Assembly (NCBI GenBank): GCA_947631235.1
Contig: CANRKO010000004.1
Location: forward strand, 62,001 to 126,000
DNA from: an uncultured Clostridia bacterium
GTDB taxonomy: Bacteria > Bacillota > Clostridia > UBA1381
Length of the DNA stretch: 64,000 nt
Direction of reading: 5' to 3'
The notes under the pieces are model-generated. The model did not search any database. It saw nothing but the letters and a program-made list of their open reading frames with translations, and was not told where the DNA came from. Position 1 is the stretch's first letter; every line of letters begins with the position of its first letter. Both the position numbers and the translations under genes were made by a program. Below are positions 52,426-62,900 of the stretch, piece after piece.

Positions 52426-53307
52426 CTACGCTCTGGGGTGGGCCTTTAAATACACGTCCTTTATTCTGCTGTTCACGACGCGGGAGTAAAGCTGCGTCGA
52501 GGAAATGTCGGCGTGACCCATCATCTCCTGAATTGAACGCAAGTCTGCTCCGTTTTCGAGCAGGTGCGCCGCGAACGAGTGGCGCAGCGTGTGGGGCGTG
52601 ATCTCGGCCTGTATGCCCGCCTCGGTTCTGTAATGCTTTATAAGTTTCCAAAAGCCCTGACGCGACAAACGCTGTCCGCTCATATTGACGAACAGAGCCG
52701 CCTCGTTTTCATTGCGGATCATATACGGTCTCGCGTCGGACAAATACTTTTCGAGCGCGCTGTGCGCCGCCGCGCCCATGGGAATAATTCGTTCCTTCTT
52801 TCCCCCTCGGCAGCGGATAAAACTCATCGTCATATTGACGTCCGATATGTTGAGGTTTATAAGTTCGCTCACGCGTATGCCCGTGGCGTACAAAAGTTCG
52901 AGCATAGCCTTATCTCTCATGCCCTTATTGTCAACGTCCGAGGGCTGATCCAAAAGCCACTCGACTTCCGCGCCCGTGAGTATCTGCGGCATCTTTTTTT
53001 CAACGTGAGGCGCCTCCAGATTTGCGGTCGGGTTTGACGATACAAGACCGCGCCGCTGCAGGTACACATAAAACGAGCGCAGCGATGCAAGCGTTCTCGA
53101 TACCGTCGCGCTCGCCTTGCCGTTTTTCTGCAGGTAAAGCAAATATGACAGCACGGTTGTCTTTGCCGCCGCCTCCGCTTGTATTCCGTTTTCGTCGAGA
53201 TAGGCGATGTACTGTGTGACGTCGCGTTTGTACGATTCCACCGTGTTTGCGGACTTGTTTCCCGTCTCCGTCATAAAGTTCGCGTAATCCTCAATGTACC
53301 TGTTCAT
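52426..53307 (-). CDS. xerD: XerD-type tyrosine recombinase
   Basis: 293-residue recombinase for chromosome dimer resolution or related events. SAM-like N-terminal domain (about 1-85), catalytic domain with Arg in ATGIRVSELI near 145, Lys in GGKKERIIP, HTLRHSFAAHLLENGAD near 240, GHADISSTQLYSRV with His and the nucleophile Tyr near 275. Placed directly downstream of spoIIM as in Bacillus, which favours a housekeeping XerD over a phage integrase. Confidence 0.92.
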   Translation of the reverse strand: MNRYIEDYANFMTETGNKSANTVESYKRDVTQYIAYLDENGIQAEAAAKTTVLSYLLYLQKNGKASATVSRTLASLRSFYVYLQRRGLVSSNPTANLEAPHVEKKMPQILTGAEVEWLLDQPSDVDNKGMRDKAMLELLYATGIRVSELINLNISDVNMTMSFIRCRGGKKERIIPMGAAAHSALEKYLSDARPYMIRNENEAALFVNMSGQRLSRQGFWKLIKHYRTEAGIQAEITPHTLRHSFAAHLLENGADLRSIQEMMGHADISSTQLYSRVVNSRIKDVYLKAHPRA

Positions 53308-53341
53308 CTTGTGTGCCTCCCGCTTACCGTTTCGTTACTTA

Positions 53342-53375
53342 TATTTCAGTAGTATTACATTTTTATTTCAGCAGT
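53342..53375. repeat. Two direct repeats upstream of xerD
   Basis: TATTTCAGTAGT (53342-53353) and TATTTCAGCAGT (53364-53375), one mismatch, 22 nt apart, 35 nt before the xerD start. Spacing of two helical turns would suit a dimeric DNA-binding protein. Confidence 0.45.
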
Positions 53376-53466
53376 GTTATTGTACCACCATTTTTTTCAT
53401 TTGTAAAGCCCTATTTTCCCTTAGAATGTCCTCCGAAGGGGTATTTTATTCTATTTTTTTCCATTT

Positions 53467-54057
53467 TTATGATATTTTTGGAAGTACCCAATTCATAAAT
53501 GTTGTGGTCAAAAACCCGTCCGAAAATGATGCGGCACTAAATATGGCAATCATAAAAATTCCGAAAAAAATGTAAGAAAAAATAAAATTTTTTTGGAATT
53601 TATTTTCGCAGCGCGAAAAAATGACGCTCACAGCCGACAATATCAGAGCCGCCGGCACGGTTATGAGCATCGACGGCGACGACGCCAGCATTGCCGCTAT
53701 CCCCTTCGCGCCGTATGCGCGGATAAACGACGCGGCTGTAAAGCCGGTTATAAAGCCCTTTCTTATTATAACGGCTCCCGTGACGAGAAATCCGAAACGG
53801 AAGAAACCCATTGCAAAGATTATCGCGAATGTTATCAAATTGGACACAAACGAGCTTTTAAAGACAACCGCGCCGCTTTCATGCACCGCGTCGGGCGAAA
53901 ACACACTTTTCAAATACTCCGTGACGTTCGCGCCCACGCTGTCCCAGCCCTTTATCAGACAGGCGCAGCCCGCCGTCACCCCCAGCGCGAGCATAAAAAA
54001 CAACGCGGCGTACACGCCCGTTCTCGCGCCTCTTTCACCGTTACTGCTCATCTTCAT
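53467..54057 (-). CDS. spoIIM: Stage II sporulation protein M
   Basis: Mother-cell membrane protein of the SpoIIDMP complex that thins septal wall and drives engulfment. 196 residues with about five membrane helices: VYAALFFMLALGVTAGCACL near 15, FKSSFVSNLITFAIIFAMGFFRFG near 67-90, AVIIRKGFITGFTAASFI near 95 and SSPSMLITVPAALILSAV near 128. AAGGAGG upstream. A GCATATTT at 54138-54131 with AATAAATC 13 nt further on could be a sigma-E promoter. Confidence 0.92.
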   Translation of the reverse strand: MKMSSNGERGARTGVYAALFFMLALGVTAGCACLIKGWDSVGANVTEYLKSVFSPDAVHESGAVVFKSSFVSNLITFAIIFAMGFFRFGFLVTGAVIIRKGFITGFTAASFIRAYGAKGIAAMLASSPSMLITVPAALILSAVSVIFSRCENKFQKNFIFSYIFFGIFMIAIFSAASFSDGFLTTTFMNWVLPKIS

Positions 54058-54127
54058 TGTCCCGCCCCCCTCCTTCTATCCTATTCGCAAAATTTCTCGA
54101 TATGTCACAGATTTATTTTAAAAACGG

Positions 54128-54156
54128 TTGAAATATGCCGCGATTTGTGATATAAT
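54128..54156 (+). promoter_or_regulatory. Sigma-A promoter of the toroid protein gene
   Basis: TTGAAA (54128-54133), 17-nt spacer, TATAAT (54151-54156), 33 nt before the start. It overlaps the possible spoIIM promoter on the other strand. Confidence 0.8.
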
Positions 54157-54189
54157 ATTTATGTATGTTTAACCAAAGGGGATTACAAT

Positions 54190-55764
54190 ATGAAGAAAAA
54201 GATTGCGGCGATTGTGTGCGCGGCGGCAATGTTAATTCCGTCCGTGTGTATATGCGCCGACTACGACGAGAATAATTTAATAAAAACGATAAACGACGCA
54301 GCCGCGTGGAAAGACGAATACGACAGTCCTTTCTACAGCATAGGCACGGCAAGCTCCAATTTGTATATCACCACTCTCCGCCGTCTCGGCAAAAGCTGTG
54401 ATTACGAGTCGTATTTAAGCGGTCTCGACGGCGTTGCTGCGGGCTACGGCGCGGAGCACAACGCGGCGGATATGCAGAAAACCGTTCTCGCAGTCATATC
54501 GTCTTACGGCGACGCGCAAAATGTCGGCGGCAGAGATTTGGTTGCCGACAGCACATATATGAGAGACGCGACCGCACCGCTTTCAAAGGACGGCTGCGAC
54601 GCGTATTCGTGGGCGCTTATCGCTCTGGAGGCGGGCGGATACGAAATTCCCGATGGTGCGAGCGTAAGCAAAGACGAGATTATAGCGTCGCTGCTCTCGT
54701 ACCAGAACGGCGACGGAAGTTTCGGCGGCGTACTGTCCACGGCTGCGGCGGTGACGGCTCTCGCTCCGTATGTGCATACAAGCGGCGCATATACAATAAC
54801 GCAAAAGCAGACGGGCTGGACTATAGACGTGTCTCCCGAAGATGCGGTCGAGAGCGCTCTCGCGTATCTTTCCGAGGCGCAGATGAAGGATGGCGACTGG
54901 GGTAACCTCAACGCTACAGCCATGACGATTATCGCGCTCGACTCGGTAGGCGTCGATTGTGAGACAAGCCCTTACTTTTCCGCGAGAGACGGTAACGCTC
55001 TCGACGGACTTATGTCATATAAAAATAAAGACGGCGGATTTTCGTACGACGAGATGAAGTCGGACGGAGAATCCACGTCATATGCGCTTTGCGCGCTTGC
55101 GAGCCACCTCGGCTTTAAACAGGGCCGCGCGGCATTTTTCAGGCTCGACGCGGGAGATACGATTTCTCTCGCCGTTCCCACGCCTTCCCCCGCCCCGTCG
55201 CAAAGCCAAACAAATTCAGGCACGGCAACAACGCGTCCTGCGGCTACGCCGCGTCCGACGGCAACGGTGCGTCCCGCGTCAACGCCGCGTGTTGTGACCC
55301 CGCGTCCGGCTGCCACGCCGAAAAACACGATGCGTCCGACAAAGACGGCTGCGCCCGCGCCTTCAATATCGCCTTCCGCACGCCCGTCGGCTCTGCCGAC
55401 CCCACGTCCTACGAGGCGGCCCGCGCTTGTCGGTCCGGTGGAAATGCCCGGTCCAATGCCGACGGAAAGCCCCGAACCCAATCTCAAAGGCGGCGGTACT
55501 GCGTCACACAAAACCGGAAACGGCAAGACTGCGGCTATCGTTTTAAGCGTAATCGCGCTCTTGCTTATAGCGGCGTTCGTAACGCTTACGACGCTTAAAC
55601 ATAGAGGTAAGCTTAAGAGTAATTCGTTCCTCGGCAAACTCATGGGAGTTGCTCCCGAGCCGCCAAAAACGGCAGCCAGAGCGCACCGACGAACGGAAGA
55701 ACACCGAAAATTCGAAAAACGCGAACGGTACAAGGAACGCCTGAAATACAATAAACGAAGATAA
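54190..55764 (+). CDS. Surface protein with an alpha/alpha-toroid domain, Pro/Thr linker and C-terminal membrane anchor
   Basis: 524-residue protein with a signal peptide (MKKKIAAIVCAAAMLIPSVC; a lipobox is not evident). About 25-325 resembles prenyltransferase/squalene-cyclase repeats: SLLSYQNGDGSFGGVLSTAA, ALAYLSEAQMKDGDWGNLNA, GLMSYKNKDGGFSYDE. About 330-430 is a Pro/Thr/Ala/Arg-rich linker with TPRPT-type repeats, then a membrane helix (about 452-472, AAIVLSVIALLLIAAFVTLT) and a very basic tail rich in Arg and Lys. Topology would be toroid outside, tail inside. Such domains occur in secreted binding proteins (for example with cobalamin or glycans); no catalytic Asp box is seen. Confidence 0.8.
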   Translation: MKKKIAAIVCAAAMLIPSVCICADYDENNLIKTINDAAAWKDEYDSPFYSIGTASSNLYITTLRRLGKSCDYESYLSGLDGVAAGYGAEHNAADMQKTVLAVISSYGDAQNVGGRDLVADSTYMRDATAPLSKDGCDAYSWALIALEAGGYEIPDGASVSKDEIIASLLSYQNGDGSFGGVLSTAAAVTALAPYVHTSGAYTITQKQTGWTIDVSPEDAVESALAYLSEAQMKDGDWGNLNATAMTIIALDSVGVDCETSPYFSARDGNALDGLMSYKNKDGGFSYDEMKSDGESTSYALCALASHLGFKQGRAAFFRLDAGDTISLAVPTPSPAPSQSQTNSGTATTRPAATPRPTATVRPASTPRVVTPRPAATPKNTMRPTKTAAPAPSISPSARPSALPTPRPTRRPALVGPVEMPGPMPTESPEPNLKGGGTASHKTGNGKTAAIVLSVIALLLIAAFVTLTTLKHRGKLKSNSFLGKLMGVAPEPPKTAARAHRRTEEHRKFEKRERYKERLKYNKRR

Positions 55765-55800
55765 TAAAAAGCCCGCGTGCGCGGGCTTTTTATTATCTTC
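55757..55800. terminator. Bidirectional terminator between the toroid gene and the oleate-hydratase-like gene
   Basis: A perfect 20-bp inverted repeat with 4-nt loop; arms start GAAGATAATAAAAAGCCCGC. The stop codon of the toroid gene is inside the left arm. Confidence 0.9.
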
Positions 55801-55807
55801 ATATTCC

Positions 55808-57442
55808 TTACTTAAAATTTTTCTTCAGCATTTTCTTTATGCTCGCAAGCGAGAGTTTCGGCGCGGTATAAACTCTGCGGCGGTTTGACGCAAGCCTGTA
55901 CGCGGCTGTTTTTGCGGTCGTCACGGTAAATTCCTCGGTGAATACCGAGCCGTCGCCGTCGGCGAAGTCGCCCGATACGGCAAGATTTGTCACGCCCGTG
56001 GGTATAATTTCAAGTTTCGACTGAACGGGTGCGAGGTATGCTCCGTCGTACCGTCTGTGGCACGGGATTACGTTCACTACCGTTTCGCGTATATCGTCCC
56101 ACGCCTCGTCGAGATTGAGGCACGACACAAGCTCGTAGAGAATTTCCGCGCCGGAGCAGTTCGTCATCGGCTTGCCGCTCTTTTCGCCCTCCACGTCGTA
56201 TCTGCTCGCCGTTCCCCATATTACAGCCGTTTCCTCGTCCATATCCTTGAAGTGCGATGCGGGTACGGCGCAAATCGTCATTTTCCACGCAGAGTTGTCG
56301 AGCACTATAACGCCGTCCGAACCGAGTGCGCCGCACGTTACGCGGTCGATAAGTTCGGGCAGCATATGATTTTTGAGCGTTATTGTAAACTCCTCCGCCA
56401 TGGTGTCGTCGCTTTCGTCGAACAGAGCCGACGGATTTTTGAACGCGCTGTGTTTCTCCGCTATCTTCTCCCAAAGAAGGTACGGCTCGCCGAAACAGCG
56501 CGGCGCACTCTCGTCAAAGCTGCCGAACGTTTCGCACTCAGCCATTTCGTCGGTCGGGAGTATGCAGACGTCGCCGTCGTTCAGATAAACAATTCGTCTC
56601 ACGCCGTTATCGGTGTAGTGAATTGCCTCGACCGCGCCGCTTTCAAAATCAATGTCTGTCGCGTACGCTCCCTCGCACACGTCTATACCCATCGAAATAA
56701 TATGCGCTTTAAGCGGCTCGGTTATTTCCTCATGCCTGTCAAAATCAAACGGCATCGTACCCGACAGCGCGTCGTCCATATGCGCGACGGCGTTTACAAA
56801 CTCGTAAGCCGACGAACCCTCGTTGAACCCGTAGGATGCGCGAACGAGTTTCCAAAAGCTCGTGTCGAAGAAATCGTCGTCGAACACGGTTCTCAGCGGC
56901 AGCGATACAAGATTTTCCTTTCTGCCGCGCATAAGTTCGATTATATCGCGTCTGTACTCCTTTGACAGACGGATTTTCGTTATATCCGTAACGTCGCCGC
57001 TTTCGTCGATAAACGTTATACCGCGCATTGCGGGGCGGGTGTTGTATATATTAAGAATTTCGTCGCATACCGTGAGGTCGGGAATTTCGAGCGACTGCAC
57101 GTCCTTTATAACGTCGAACAGATTTTTGCTGTTTTTGTCGTCTATGATTTTTCCTCTGCGGCAGATATAGCCGTCCTCGGCGTTTCCACGCTCATATTTT
57201 CTGTCGGTGAGGACATGGATATTTTCGGGCTTAACGCCGCAGTCACGCGCCAAATACAGCGCCGCCGCGTACGCGCTCATACCGCCGCCCAGAATGTAGG
57301 CGTTGGCGTTTTTGAGTTTTTCAATTTTCGCCGCGTCCTCGCGTCTGTTTTTATTGTAGCGGTACACCAAATAAGCCGCGCCCGCAGCCGCAGCCACCAC
57401 CGCGCCGACCGCCATTATCTTTTTTAAATCGCTCTTTTTCAC
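55808..57442 (-). CDS. Oleate-hydratase-family flavoprotein with N-terminal membrane anchor
   Basis: 544-residue FAD protein of the oleate hydratase (myosin-cross-reactive antigen) family, which add water to cis-9 unsaturated fatty acids. FAD loop NAYILGGGMSAYAAALYLAR near 46, then EDGYICRRGKII, FWKLVRASYGF, SGTMPFDFDRHEEITEPLKA, GEPYLLWEKIAEK and the end LAVSGDFADGDGSVFTEEFTV. Unlike the usual soluble enzymes it starts with a basic stretch and a membrane helix (about 10-27, MAVGAVVAAAAGAAYLVY). The GTG at 57442 fits the GGGGG ribosome site; a TTG at 57472 is in frame. Substrate is inferred from family only. Confidence 0.82.
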   Translation of the reverse strand: MKKSDLKKIMAVGAVVAAAAGAAYLVYRYNKNRREDAAKIEKLKNANAYILGGGMSAYAAALYLARDCGVKPENIHVLTDRKYERGNAEDGYICRRGKIIDDKNSKNLFDVIKDVQSLEIPDLTVCDEILNIYNTRPAMRGITFIDESGDVTDITKIRLSKEYRRDIIELMRGRKENLVSLPLRTVFDDDFFDTSFWKLVRASYGFNEGSSAYEFVNAVAHMDDALSGTMPFDFDRHEEITEPLKAHIISMGIDVCEGAYATDIDFESGAVEAIHYTDNGVRRIVYLNDGDVCILPTDEMAECETFGSFDESAPRCFGEPYLLWEKIAEKHSAFKNPSALFDESDDTMAEEFTITLKNHMLPELIDRVTCGALGSDGVIVLDNSAWKMTICAVPASHFKDMDEETAVIWGTASRYDVEGEKSGKPMTNCSGAEILYELVSCLNLDEAWDDIRETVVNVIPCHRRYDGAYLAPVQSKLEIIPTGVTNLAVSGDFADGDGSVFTEEFTVTTAKTAAYRLASNRRRVYTAPKLSLASIKKMLKKNFK

Positions 57443-57575
57443 TCGGCTCAACCCCCGAACTGTATAATTCAATGTTATTATGTCTATTCTACCACAAAAA
57501 ATTTATTTTGTACAGTTATTTTTTTCGATTTACAGATAATTTTAACAAAAATTTAAAGAATTTTATGTAATCTTA

Positions 57576-57604
57576 TTTACACATTGCTGTAATTTTGTTA
57601 TAAT
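57576..57604 (+). promoter_or_regulatory. Sigma-A promoter of the GH43 genes
   Basis: TTTACA (57576-57581), 17-nt spacer, TATAAT (57599-57604), 33 nt before the first GH43 start. Confidence 0.75.
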
Positions 57605-57637
57605 ATATATTATTATTTTTTTATGGAGGATTATTTT

Positions 57638-59953
57638 ATGATAAAAAAGACAGCCGCACTTACGGCGGCTATATGTATTGTCTGCGGTACGCTTTGTCCT
57701 GCCGTATCCGCCGCCAAATACGAGGGCGCGGCAACGTACAGCGTCACCTTTGACGAGGGCGGCGGAGCGTACGAGCTTATGGACGGCGCGTCGCTCGCGG
57801 ACGGCGCGGACGGCAAGGCGGTAAAGCTTGACGGTACGAAAAATCAGTACGTCAGGCTTGCCGACGATATTACGGAAGGTCTTACGGGCGACTACTCTAT
57901 CTCGGTAGACGTGTACCCCGAAAACGAAGCGTCGTTCGCGCGTGTGTTCGACCTCGCGAGCGACCAGAATAATTTTATGTACTTTACCACCTGGGGCGGC
58001 GGCGTGCCAAAGTTCCGCTACAAGGGCGACGATTTGTATTCGGACGGCGTTTTCTTCAAGCTGAATGAGTGGAACCACGCTGTTATCACACGCAAGAGCG
58101 GCGAGGCACGGCTGTACATAAACGGTGAAATCGCGGCAACTTCAACGTCGTTCGTAAACGATTTGGGGCTTTTGGGTAAAACGGGACAAAACTATCTCGG
58201 CAAGTCGCAGCAGCCGCAGGACGTGTATTTCACGGGTATGATCGACAACTTCGAGATACGCGATTACGCGCTCACCGAAAAGGAAGTAAAGCTTGCGTCA
58301 AACGCCGACACGGTCGAGGTTAAGGCGGGCTTTGATTACACGGCTGACGGGAACGTCACATCGTACGCCGAGGTCAAAAATTACAAAAATAAGCCCGTTC
58401 GCTGCTCGCTCGTGAGCGCGGTTTACGATAAGGACGGCAGTCTTGTTTCGGTAAAAACGACAAAGAGCGTCACGCTCGCGCCCGGTGAAACGGCTGACAG
58501 TATGGCGAACACGATTGAGATAAACGACGACGCGCACACGGTCTCCGCGTATCTGTACACCGACGCGAGCGGTATCGGGCGCGTCGCGTCGGAGGTAATT
58601 ATGAAGGGCAGATACAGCATTGAACCGCTCCCCGTTGACACGCTCGACAACACCGTCGGCGTGCATGACCCGAGTATTTTCAAAGACCCGAAAAGCGGTA
58701 CGTATTACGTGTATTCCACGGGCATGATTGACATTTTCAAATCCGACGACCTGAAAACGTGGACAAAAACGATGAACACGCTCCCCGAAGTGCCGCAGTG
58801 CGTATACGATGCGTACAGGCACGACGACAAATCGCAGTATTCCAACATCTGGGCGCCCGATATGTACTACGACGAGAACGACACGGCTACCCCCTACCAC
58901 CTCACCTGCTCGTACTCGGACGCGTTCGGTCAGAACAATTCGGCGATAATTCTGTTTAAATCCGCGTCGCCGGAAGGCCCGTGGGAGAACGGACAAATCA
59001 TATTCCAAAGCAAGAGCGACGACAAGGAACTCGGCAGGGTAAACGCGATCGACTCAAATATCTGCGCCGACCGTGAAACGGGTCAAAAGTATATGGTTTA
59101 CGGCTCGTTCTGGGAGGGCATACATATTAAGGAATTAAACGACGACGGCACGGTCAAGAATCCGTCAACCGTCGGAACGCGCATTATGAGCCGTTTCCGC
59201 GGCATAGGAGGCCCCGAGGGCGCGTACGTTGTCTATAACGAGGACACCGGCTATTATTACCTTTTCACGTCCTACGACAGTCTGTCCGACACATACCAGA
59301 TACGCGTGGCGCGTTCAAAGAGCATAACAGGCCCCTACGTTGACGAGAACGGAAACAGCGTTGACCGCTACGACGACCCCGAAAGCGAGGCGAACAACAC
59401 CTACGGCTACAAGCTTATCGGCTCGTATCAGTTCCCGATGGGTACGACGTACTACGGCCCCGGTCACAACAGCGTGCTGCACGACGGCGGCGACTGGTAT
59501 CTCGTCCACCACATCCGCACCGTAAAGGGCGGCTACGCGACGCTCAACGTCCGCCCGATGTACTGGAACGCCGACGGCTGGCCCGTTGTAACGCCCGAAC
59601 GGTATCAGGATGCTGACAGCGGCGACGGTGAAAAGTTAAACGCCGACAATATCGCGGGTCAGTGGGATTACATTTCAATCGGCGACAACACAAACGCCAT
59701 GCTCACATCGAAAAAACTCGTGCTGAACGCCGACAAAACGCTGACGCTCGGCGATGCGTCGGGAACGTGGGACTATGCCGAGGGCGATACGGACGTTATA
59801 ACGCTTAATATCGGCGATGAGGTCGTGACGGCGTTCGTAAGTCTCGCCTGTGACAGCGACACGGGAGCGCAAACGATACAGTTCACCGGCACAAACCAAA
59901 ACAACGTAACAAAATGGGGCAAGAAAGCGATAAGCTCCGTTGTATATAAGTAA
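57638..59953 (+). CDS. Secreted GH43 arabinanase-like glycosidase with LamG domain
   Basis: 771-residue exported enzyme predicted to cut arabinan. The ATG at 57638 has GGAGG upstream and gives a signal peptide (MIKKTAALTAAICIVCGTLC). About 30-215 is a LamG/concanavalin-like domain (DYSISVDVYPENEASFARVF, NEWNHAVITRKSGEARLYIN). About 320-660 is a five-bladed GH43 domain with GVHDPSIFKDP (catalytic Asp), NAIDSNICAD (Asp), GGPEGAYVVYN (catalytic Glu) and YGPGHNSVLHD. The tail (about 665-771) is a beta domain often found on endo-arabinanases. It is followed 24 nt later by a second GH43 gene. Confidence 0.88.
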   Translation: MIKKTAALTAAICIVCGTLCPAVSAAKYEGAATYSVTFDEGGGAYELMDGASLADGADGKAVKLDGTKNQYVRLADDITEGLTGDYSISVDVYPENEASFARVFDLASDQNNFMYFTTWGGGVPKFRYKGDDLYSDGVFFKLNEWNHAVITRKSGEARLYINGEIAATSTSFVNDLGLLGKTGQNYLGKSQQPQDVYFTGMIDNFEIRDYALTEKEVKLASNADTVEVKAGFDYTADGNVTSYAEVKNYKNKPVRCSLVSAVYDKDGSLVSVKTTKSVTLAPGETADSMANTIEINDDAHTVSAYLYTDASGIGRVASEVIMKGRYSIEPLPVDTLDNTVGVHDPSIFKDPKSGTYYVYSTGMIDIFKSDDLKTWTKTMNTLPEVPQCVYDAYRHDDKSQYSNIWAPDMYYDENDTATPYHLTCSYSDAFGQNNSAIILFKSASPEGPWENGQIIFQSKSDDKELGRVNAIDSNICADRETGQKYMVYGSFWEGIHIKELNDDGTVKNPSTVGTRIMSRFRGIGGPEGAYVVYNEDTGYYYLFTSYDSLSDTYQIRVARSKSITGPYVDENGNSVDRYDDPESEANNTYGYKLIGSYQFPMGTTYYGPGHNSVLHDGGDWYLVHHIRTVKGGYATLNVRPMYWNADGWPVVTPERYQDADSGDGEKLNADNIAGQWDYISIGDNTNAMLTSKKLVLNADKTLTLGDASGTWDYAEGDTDVITLNIGDEVVTAFVSLACDSDTGAQTIQFTGTNQNNVTKWGKKAISSVVYK

Positions 59954-59977
59954 ATTTCAAATAAAGGAGAGAGTGAA

Positions 59978-62900
59978 ATGAATAAACTGACAAAAAAGTT
60001 CCTAAGCGGCTTGATTTCGGTTTCGATGCTGCTTGCGGCTGTTCCCGCGGTTGTATCGGCTGACGAGCTGCCTACGGACGAACTGCTCTTTAACGCGACG
60101 TTCGACGAGACCGGCACAGGCAGCGGCTCGTTTACGGCGACAACAGGCGGAACGGTTACCGAAAAGGGCGCGGTTTCGTATGTTGACAGTTGGGACGGCA
60201 ACAGCAAGGCGCTCAACATCTCGTCCAAGGATGCGGGAAACTATCTTGAGCTTGCGGACGGGCTTTTACAGGGCAAGCAGGCGGCGACCTTCGCGTTCTG
60301 GCTCAAAGCCGACTCGCCGAGCACGCCCAACTGGCCCTTTATGAACACCTGCGAAACATCGCATGAGTCAAACAAAGAGAAATACATAGGCATGCTCGCT
60401 ACCTCGGAAAACATTACCGTTGAGCGATACAACAACACGGGCAGCCGTTTAAGCTCCGTAACCGCGCCGTCGACCGCCGACTGGCAGTATGTTGTCGCGG
60501 TGTATGAGTCAAGCGGTACAAAGCTGTACTCAAACGGCAAGCTTATTGCATCCGACAGCGTAACGGTCGATGTTCCGGCGCTGTTTACCGCAACCTCCAA
60601 AACGTGGATAGGTCACGCGAACTGGGGCATCGGCGAGGGTTTCCAAGGCTCTATCGACGATTTCCGCATTTACGGAAGAGCGCTCACTGCAGATGAGATA
60701 GCGACACTTTCGGCTGACGGCGCGAAATACGCCTCGGCGCAGCTTATTGCTGAGGACAACTGCTACATAGCCGACACGCATTTTTATATCGGCGACACGG
60801 AGATATTCTCGCTTGCGCCGGAGTATTTGTCCGACGTATATATCTCCGATTTAAGCACCGACACAATGTCGTTTAAACTCTACAACGCGAAATCGGCGGG
60901 CACAAAGAATCTGCACGCATACGCCGCCGAATACACAGCGGACGGCAGACTCGTTAAAGTTGAGGTTAAAGATAAATTCCCCGAGGTAACCTCGGACGCG
61001 GCGGCGGATATTACCGTTCCGTTTACAAAAACCAACGCGGCGGACAGCGTAAAGCTGCTCGTGTGGAAGGACATGGCTCCCGTTTCGCAGAGCGCGCCCG
61101 AAAGCACAACGCTTAAAGCGGTTGCCGACGTTAAAAATCACACGACGAAGGACGGCAATGTTTCCGTCGGGATGTATTACGTTGACGCCGAAGGAAACGA
61201 ATATCCTCTCGGCAACGCGGTTGAGAAAGAAATCAAATCGGTCAACGAAGACCAAATCACGCTGACCTACACCGGCACAATTCCCGTGTCAGCCGAAAAG
61301 GTTATCGTAAAAACGACCGTACCAAAGGGCAGCGCGACAAAGGATTACACCGCCGCGACGCTTTACTGCGGTGTAAAATCTCCTGTGATCACTCCCGCGG
61401 ACAGCGGCACGACCACCGACGGCGCGCACGACCCGTCTATCGTGAAATTCCCGAACGACGATACATATTACGTATACTCGACGCACCATCTTATCTTCAC
61501 ATCGGAGGATTTGATAAACTGGAAAAAATATGACTTCACAAATATAAACGCGTCAACCATTTCACCGAAAACAAACGCGTATATAAACAGCAATTACTCC
61601 GGCACGACAATGAACGGCACATACTGGGCGCCGGATGTAATATACCGTCCCGATGATACCGCGCATCCTTACTGGATGTACATTTCGCTCTCGTGCGGCT
61701 TGGGCGGCAGGAACTCGGCAATCGCGCTTGAAAAGTCCCCCACTCCCCTGTTCTGGGCGGATCCCGACCAGTCAAAGGTCAGCGCTATCGAGGACGCGGG
61801 CGTGGTATTCGCGACCAAAGAAAACAGCAGTTACAAGACAAACGCTATCGACGCGAACATTTACACCGACACCCACGGAACAGCCGACGCAAGCGATGAT
61901 ACTCCGTATTTTGTCTGGGGTTCGTTCTGGGGCGGCATACAGGCTGCTCCCCTGACGGACGACGGACTTGTTAAAGGCGTGACGTATCAAGACGGAAACG
62001 CGACGCTCGCAAGCTGCCAAAACTTCGGAACGTCGATATTCACACAGAAAAACGGCGTTGCGGGTCCCGAGGGCGCGTGGATGATAGAGCACGGCGGAAA
62101 CCGCTACGCGTTCACCTCCTACGGCTGGCTCGGCTCGAACTACAACACGCGTGTTGCCAAGAGTCCGCTTTCGACTTCATTCAGCACGTCAAACGGCTGG
62201 AATTTGACCGACGCGAACGGCGTTACGATGTACAATCAGCAGTCGGCGGGCAGCACGTCCAAGACGACCGGATATAAGATGATAGGCTCGTACCGTTTGG
62301 GCGACGGCTCAAGGGAAATTAAAACGCGAAGAATTGATGACAACTTTGACAATTACTACGTAGACTCAAAAAGCGGCGACGCTATGATTTATTACGGTCC
62401 GGGTCATAACAGCGCTATTGAAACGGATGACGGCGAAACCTTCTATGTTTCGCACACGAGAAAGGGAGAAATTGAAATAGCGGCGACGCTACAGGTAAGA
62501 AAAATGCTCTGGACAGCCGACGGCTGGCCCGTTGTCGCACCCGTTACCTATTCGGGCGAGGTCGAGCAGGCTTTGCCTAAGAATATGATTGTCGGAACGT
62601 ATGATCTTGCGTCAGTAGGTCAGACAAAGATTATCGGCAGTCAAATCAACAGCAGCGGCAGACTTATAAACCGCAATTACGATTTGCCTGTGTTCTCGTC
62701 AAAGGTGACGCTCGGCGCGGACGGTAAAATGACAAACGCGGACGGCGCGGAAATCGGTACATGGACATATGATAACGACCACACCGTTACGCTTAAATTC
62801 ACAAAGAACGGCGACACATCGAACAACAAGGATGAGTTTTACAAGTCTGGCGACACTATGACGCTTTATGCGATGTTTGAGTACGACAAAGACACCGCGA

